A stretch of 64,000 nucleotides of DNA from Proteles cristata cristata (Eukaryota; Chordata; Mammalia; Carnivora; Hyaenidae), in assembly GCA_017311185.1 (NCBI GenBank), contig JAESUZ010001757.1:310001-374000 (forward strand), written 5' to 3'. The position numbers and the translations under genes were made by a program. The notes below the pieces were generated by a model. That model worked only from the letters and a program-made list of their open reading frames with translations. It was not told the DNA's origin and did not search any database. Shown piece by piece: positions 58,579 through 64,000 of this stretch; positions within the stretch are counted from its first letter, which is position 1; each line of letters begins with the position of its first letter.

Positions 58579-61095
58579 GTCAATAGATGCAGAAAAAGTC
58601 TTTGACAAAATACAGCATGCTTTCTTAATAAAAACCCTGGAGAAAGTCAGGATAGAAAGAACATATCTTGACATCATAAAAGCCATGTATGTAAGTCCAA
58701 CAACTGAGAGCTTCCCCCTGAGACCAGGAACATGTCAGGGATGCCCACTCTCACTACTGTTGTTTAACATAGTGTTGGAAGTCCTAGCCTCAGCAATCAG
58801 ATAACAAAATGAAATAAAAAGCATCCATCCATACTGGCAAAGAAAAAGTCAGACTTTTACTTTTCACAGATGACATGATACTCTACATGGAAAATCTGAA
58901 AGACTCCATCAGAAAGCTGCTAGAACTGGTACATGAATTCAGCAAAGCCGCAGAATACAAAATCAATGTACAGAAATCGGTTGCATTTCTGTACACCAAT
59001 AATGAAACAACAGAAAGAGAAAGCAAGAAATTGATCCCATTTACAGTTGCACCAAGAACCATAAAATGCCTAGGAATAAACCTAACCAAAGGTGTAATAG
59101 ATCTATATACTAAAAACTATATAGAAAACTTATGAAGGAAATTGAAGACTCAAAGAAATGGACCATGGACCATGCTCATGGACCGGAAGAACAAATACTG
59201 TTAAAATATCAGTACTACCCAAAGTGAACTACACATTCAGTGCAATCCCAGTCAAAATTGCACCAGCATTCTTCTCAAGGCTAGAACAAACAATCCTGAA
59301 ATGTGTATGGAACCACAAAAGACCCCAAATAGCGAAAGTAATGTTGAAAAAGAAAGCCAAAGGGGGAGGCATCACAAACCCAGACTTTAGCCTCTACTAC
59401 AAAGCTGTAGTCATCAAGACAGTATGGTATTGGCACAAAAACAGACACATAAACCAATAGAATAGAGAACCCAGAACTGGACCAAAAAATGTATGACCAA
59501 CTCATCTTTGACAAAGCAGGAAAGAGAATCCATTGGAAAAAAGATAGTCTCTTTAGCAAATGATGCTGGGAGAACTGGACAGCAACATGCAGAAGAATGA
59601 ACCTGGATCACTTTCTCATACCATACACAAAAATAAACTCAAAATGGATGAAAAACCAAAATGTAAGACAGGAAACCATCAAAACCCTGGAGGAGAAAAC
59701 AGGCAACAACCTCTTTGACCTTAGCTGCAGCAATTTCTTAACCAACATGTCTCTGAAGGCAAGGGAAATAAAAGCAAAAATGAACTATTGGGGCCTCATC
59801 AAGATAAAAAGCTTCTTCACTGCAAAGGAAACATTCAACCAAACTAAAAGTCAATGGACGGAATGGGAAAAGATATTTGCAAATGACGTATCATATAAAG
59901 GGTTAGTATCCAAAATCTGTGAAGAACTTAACCAAACTCAACACCTGAAAATCCAGTGAAGCAATGGGCAGAAGACATGAATAGACACTTTTCCAAAGGA
60001 GACATCCAGATGGCCAACAGACACATGAAAGGATGCCCAGCATCACTCATCATCAGGGAAATACAAATCAAAACCACACTAAGATACCACCTCACACCAG
60101 TCAGAGTGGTTAAAATTAACAACACAGGAAACAACAGATGCTGGCGAGGATGTGGAGAAACGGGCACCCTCCTACATTGTTGGTGGGAATGCAAACTGAT
60201 ACAGCCCCTCTGGAAAACAGTGTGGAAGTTCCTCAAAAAAATTAAAAATAGAACTACCCTATGACCCAGCAATAGCACTACTAGGAATTTATCCATAGGA
60301 TACAGGAGTGCTGATTAATAGGAGTACATGTACCCCAATGTTTATAGCAATGCTTTCAACAATAGCCAGATCTTATGGGAAGAGCCTAAATGTCCATCAA
60401 GTGATGAATGGATAAAGAAGATGTGGCTTATATATATAATGAAATACTACTTGCCAACGAGAAAGAATGAAATCCTGCCATTTGCAGCAACATGGATGGA
60501 ACTGGAGGGTATTATACCAAGTGAAATAAGTCAATCAGAGAAAGACAGATATGATAGTTTTCACTCATATGTGGAACTTGAGAAACTTAACGGGGGAAGG
60601 GAAAGTGAAAAAAATAGTTACAGAGATGGAGGGAGGAAAACCATAAGAGACTCTTTTTTTTTTAAAGCTATTTTTTTTTTTTTGATAGAGAGATAGAGAC
60701 TACATGAGCAGGGGAGGGTCAGAGAGAGAGGGAGACACAGAATCTGAAACAGGCTCCGGGCTCTGAGCTAGCTGTTAGCACAGAGCCCGATGCGGGGCTC
60801 AAACCAGTGAGCCATGAGATCATGACCTGAGCTGAAGTTGGATGCTTCACCGACTGAGTCACCCAGGTGCCCCAAACCATAAGAGACTCTTAAATAGAGA
60901 ACAAACTAAGGGTTTATGGGGGAGGTGGGGGCAAGGAGAAAATGGGTGATGGACATTGAGGGCACTTGTTGGGTTGAGCACTGGGTGTTGTATGTAAGTG
61001 ATGGATCACAGGAGTCTACCCCCAAAACCAAGACTACACTGTATGTTAGCCAACTTAACAATAAATTACATTTTAAAGAAAAGAAAAAGAAAAAA
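58579..61095 (+). mobile_element. Younger 5'-truncated L1, sense strand, ORF2 C-terminal half plus 3' UTR
   Basis: About 2.3 kb of L1 excluding an inserted SINE. It starts inside the reverse transcriptase: the catalytic FADD motif reads FTDD at about 58865, followed by MILYMENLKDS, and later KINVQKSVAFLY and CLGINLTKGV. The C-terminal half follows in several frames broken by stops. The 3' UTR ends GGGCACTTGTTGGGTTGAGC and an AATAAA plus A-rich tail at about 61060-61095. The short repeat GAATGTGTA flanks it (58570-58578 and after the tail at about 61097). It is better preserved than the two L1M copies but defective. Confidence 0.85.
60656..60873 (-). mobile_element. CAN-SINE inside the younger L1 3' UTR
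   Basis: Antisense element. Perfect 18-bp target duplication AAACCATAAGAGACTCTT at 60638-60655 and 60874-60891. This SINE is younger than the L1 that contains it. Confidence 0.93.
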
Positions 61096-62717
61096 GGAAT
61101 GTGTATCTTGCATTTGTATACCTAAAGTGTTCTTTTATAAATAAATTGGATCATATGGGCTGATAGTGTTGTTTTATGTCTGGTGTAGCCTTACTGATTT
61201 TCTGTCTACCTGTTCTATTAATTGTTGAGAGTTGGGTATTGACCTCTTCAACTAATATTGTGGGCCTGTTTTCTAATTCTTGTACCTCTGTTACTTTTTG
61301 TGTCATGTATTTTGAAGCTCTGTATTAGGTGCCCATATATTTGGGATTGTTATGTCCTCTTGAGGGATTGACATCCTTTTTATTAAATGATTTTATTTCT
61401 GGTCTTATTCTTTGTTGTGAAATCTACTTCAATTAATATTAACAAAGTCACTCCAGCCTTAAATTATTATAATATATATAAAAATTTTATACTTTACGTA
61501 CAAAAATGCAAATAGGTCAAAAATGAAAGCATGCTTCTTATAAGCAGCATACAGCTTAGTTCATCCCCTTTTTATCCAATATGACCATTTCTGCCTATTT
61601 ATTAGGATAATTAGGCAAACATATTTAATATGATTATTAATATGGAGGAGTTTTAGTCTATTGTACTGCTTTTTGTTTTCTGTTTATCTCAATTCTTTTC
61701 TCACTTTTCAACTTTTTCTGCCTTCTTTTTAATTATGTTTTATCTATTTTATCTTTCTTCGTTAGCTTATTATCCATAATGCTGTGTTTTGCTCTTATAG
61801 TGATTTTTTTTAGAGTTTAGAGCTTTAAGATGGTGTATTTCCATTTCTTCCTTCCTGATCTTCATGCTTCTGTAGTCACACATTTTATATATATTAGTTA
61901 TAACTCCCTCACTATGTTGTTATTTTTGTGAATGTCATCTTTTGAAGAGATTGAATAAGAAAACCTTAATATTTGCCCATTTCATTTTCATTTCTAAGTA
62001 TTTTTTCATTCCTTTGTGTAGATCCATATTTTCACCTGTTACCATTTTCTTTTACACCTGGAGGACTCTCTTCCTCCTGCCTTCAGCATCTCTTGTAATG
62101 TTGGTTAGCTAAAAATGAATGCCTTTACTTTTCACATGTCTGAAAAAGACTAGTTCATCTTTGTTTTTGAAAGCAATTTCCATTTGGCATACAATTCTGT
62201 GTTGAAAATTTTGTACTTTTTTTCTGGTACTTTAAAAATACTGCTTCATTGCCTTCTTGCCTGACAGTTTTTCCCAACAAGAAATAGACTCCTGCTTCCC
62301 TGTGTTCCTCATGCATAGCACATTTTCCCCCACTTTGGCTACTTGTGAGATTTCTTTTTTATCACTGGTTTTGAGCAATGTGATTATGATATGCCTTATA
62401 ATTTTCTTTATGTTTCTCGTGCTGGGGGTTTGTTATATCTTTAGGTTTATGGTTTCATCAAATTTGGAACATTTGGGCCATTTTTTCATCTGAGTTTTGT
62501 TTTTGTTGTTTCCTACATCCGTTTCTCTCCTCTTTGAGGATTCCAATTACATATATATTAGGCCGCATGAAGGTATCCCACACTCCCTGATGCTTTTTTT
62601 TTTAATTCTCTTTTTTTTTTTTTCAGTGTATTTCATCTTTTCTATTGCTGTGGCTTCTGTTTAATTTCTGTTAATAGTTTCTGTTGCTGCGTCTTCAAGT
62701 TATCTGATCTTTTCCCT

Positions 62718-62753
62718 GACCTTAATCATCTGACCTTAATCTGACCTTAATCC
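62718..62753. repeat. Short tandem CTGACCTTAAT repeat
   Basis: Three near-adjacent CTGACCTTAAT units within the 5' part of the second old L1. Confidence 0.8.
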
Positions 62754-64000
62754 CTTCCAGTATATTTCTCACCTCAGGCCTTTTGGTTTTTATCTCCAGT
62801 TCACTGTGGGTCTTATAGATATCTCCCATGTGTCTACTTAACCTTTTGAGCAAGTGGAATATAGTTATAATAACTGTTTTAATATTTTTTCTAACATTGT
62901 TTAATGATAATTCTAACATCTGGGTCAGTTCTAAGCCAGTTTCACGATTTTTATCGTCATAATGGGCTGTATTTTTCTATTTCTTTGCCCACCCCCCAAT
63001 AAACTTTTATTGGATGCCACACATTGAAATCTCTACCTTTTGGTTACTAGATATTTCTATATTTCTATAAATATTATTAAGGTCTGTTCTAGAATGTAGT
63101 TATGGTACTTCAGAACAGTTTGATCTTCTCAGGTCTTGCTTTTAAAATTTGCTAGGGGGGACCAGAGCCATTCATTATTCCTCACTATGGACACAAATCC
63201 CTCTGGGTACTCTATGCAGGCCCTCTGAGTCGTGAGGTCCTCAGCCTGGCTGGTAGGCACAAGCCCTGTTCTGGCCTCAGGAAATGTCCTCCGATGCATG
63301 CGTTCACCAGGACTTGTGAATACGTGAAGGGAACCCTTTGCAGATGTTCACATTCTCTCACTGTGAAGCTTTCTCCTCTCTGGCACTCTGTGAACTCTGG
63401 CCATCTCCATCTCTGCAGACCCTCAGCTGTCAGGAATTCCACTAGGACTCGTGCAGGCCTCATCTCCCTGTGCTGTGGCCTGGAAACTCTCAAGGCGGTG
63501 AGCTGGGTGACTGTAGGGCTCATCTCATTTATTCTCCATCTCTTGGGTATCATGTCCTTTGTTGCCAGTGATTCATTGTCTTGAAAAATGTTGTTTCACA
63601 TATTTTATCCAGTTTATTGTGGAGTTTGTTTTTTGGTGGTGGTGGTTTTAGGCAAACAGTATATCTGGTCCCTGTCACCCCATCGTGACTGCAAGCAGAA
63701 ATCCAGACATTGTATGCATTTTCAAGGTAATTTTCTGTTAGATTGTATATACATTGTAAGAGAGTAAAGGTGGAGAGGATCACAAGTCTGATTTTCCCAA
63801 AAGTCAAAGAGGTAAGAAAACATGTAAGTCCTAAAGACCATATCAAGACAAGGTGAACAAAAAGAGAAAGACCTAGAAGTTAGGGCATCAGGAGCTAAAG
63901 TATGAAAGTGTCTGAGGTACCTAAGCCAGCAGGTACTCTGTGGCCAGAGCAGAGGTCAAAAACTAGGGCCTGCCAGCAAGATGCAGTCCTAATATCTGTG

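Larger units (their letters stand above)
54625..63560 (-). mobile_element. Second old antisense L1 (L1M-type), split by later insertions
   Basis: Antisense L1 in three blocks: ORF2 3' half 54625-56265, ORF2 continuing 57490-58578, and the rest of ORF2 plus ORF1/5' region 61099-63560. The blocks join if the intervening material is removed: the RT region before 56265 continues at 57490, and the text before 58578 continues at 61099. The blocks are separated by a 5'-type L1 segment (56266-57489) and a younger sense L1 (58579-61095). No intact frame remains. Confidence 0.8.
50756..64000 (+). other. AHI1: AHI1 intron downstream of the last visible exon (3' end outside window)
   Basis: More than 13.2 kb of intron. 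After the nested SINE at 50864, the stretch 51290-52190 and most of 52290-53335 and 53565-54390 look like unique intron. From about 54625 to 63560 it is almost entirely L1. No exon matching the rest of the recalled AHI1 C-terminus was found before 64000. Confidence 0.8.

Noticed and set aside
58875..60696. Series of + strand frames of 86-122 codons
   Set aside because: Fragments of L1 ORF2 and 3' UTR separated by stops and frameshifts; annotated as one defective L1.
1..64000. Endogenous retroviral sequence, CRISPR arrays, operons, phage or plasmid genes
   Set aside because: No LTR pairs, gag/pol-type frames, regular spacer arrays or prokaryotic gene layout seen; the DNA is vertebrate intron.

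Overview
The window is nuclear DNA from a carnivore, almost certainly a felid. About 38 copies of a tRNA-Lys-derived SINE of the cat type (CAN-SINE / SINEC_Fc-like, about 200-230 bp, starting GGCGCCTGGGTGGCTCAG and ending in a CT-rich stretch plus AAATAAA-type tail) are spread over both strands. The DNA is AT-rich and intron-like, with no bacterial gene structure and no long open frames.

Only one functional gene is supported: the 3' part of AHI1 (jouberin), on the + strand. Three coding exons are visible. They lie at 24697-24859 (the complete SH3 domain), 28207-28307 and 50697-50755 (both in the low-complexity C-terminal tail). Their AG/GT borders and reading phases join correctly (163 nt, 101 nt, 59 nt). 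The rest is AHI1 intron: 1-24696 (5' end outside the window), 24860-28206, 28308-50696, and 50756 to beyond the right edge. The last coding segment of AHI1 is not in the window.

The introns are filled with mobile elements. The first intron holds a nested three-SINE cluster (1165-1853), an old antisense L1 (about 5262-12950) carrying several SINEs and a duplicated non-L1 segment, a decayed processed pseudogene of the Rho GTPase gene RHOQ (TC10) at about 17501-18870, and assorted MIR, L2 and unclassified repeats. The third intron holds most of the single SINE insertions, hAT-type DNA-transposon relics, a near-perfect 270-bp tandem duplication (44172-44713), a SINE that seems to have carried 42 bp of unrelated 3' flank with it (39645-39917), an AT-rich palindromic block (38210-38430) and L1 3' ends. 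The last intron holds a second old antisense L1 (about 54625-63560), which was split by a younger sense-strand L1 (58579-61095), itself split by a SINE with a perfect 18-bp target duplication.

I found no convincing new molecular system. The most informative items are the AHI1 exons, the RHOQ pseudogene, the apparent 3'-transducing SINE, the tandem duplication and the L1-in-L1 nesting. Repeat class names rest on remembered consensus sequences, not on a search; boundaries are usually good to about 5-20 bp, and better where a target-site duplication is quoted.
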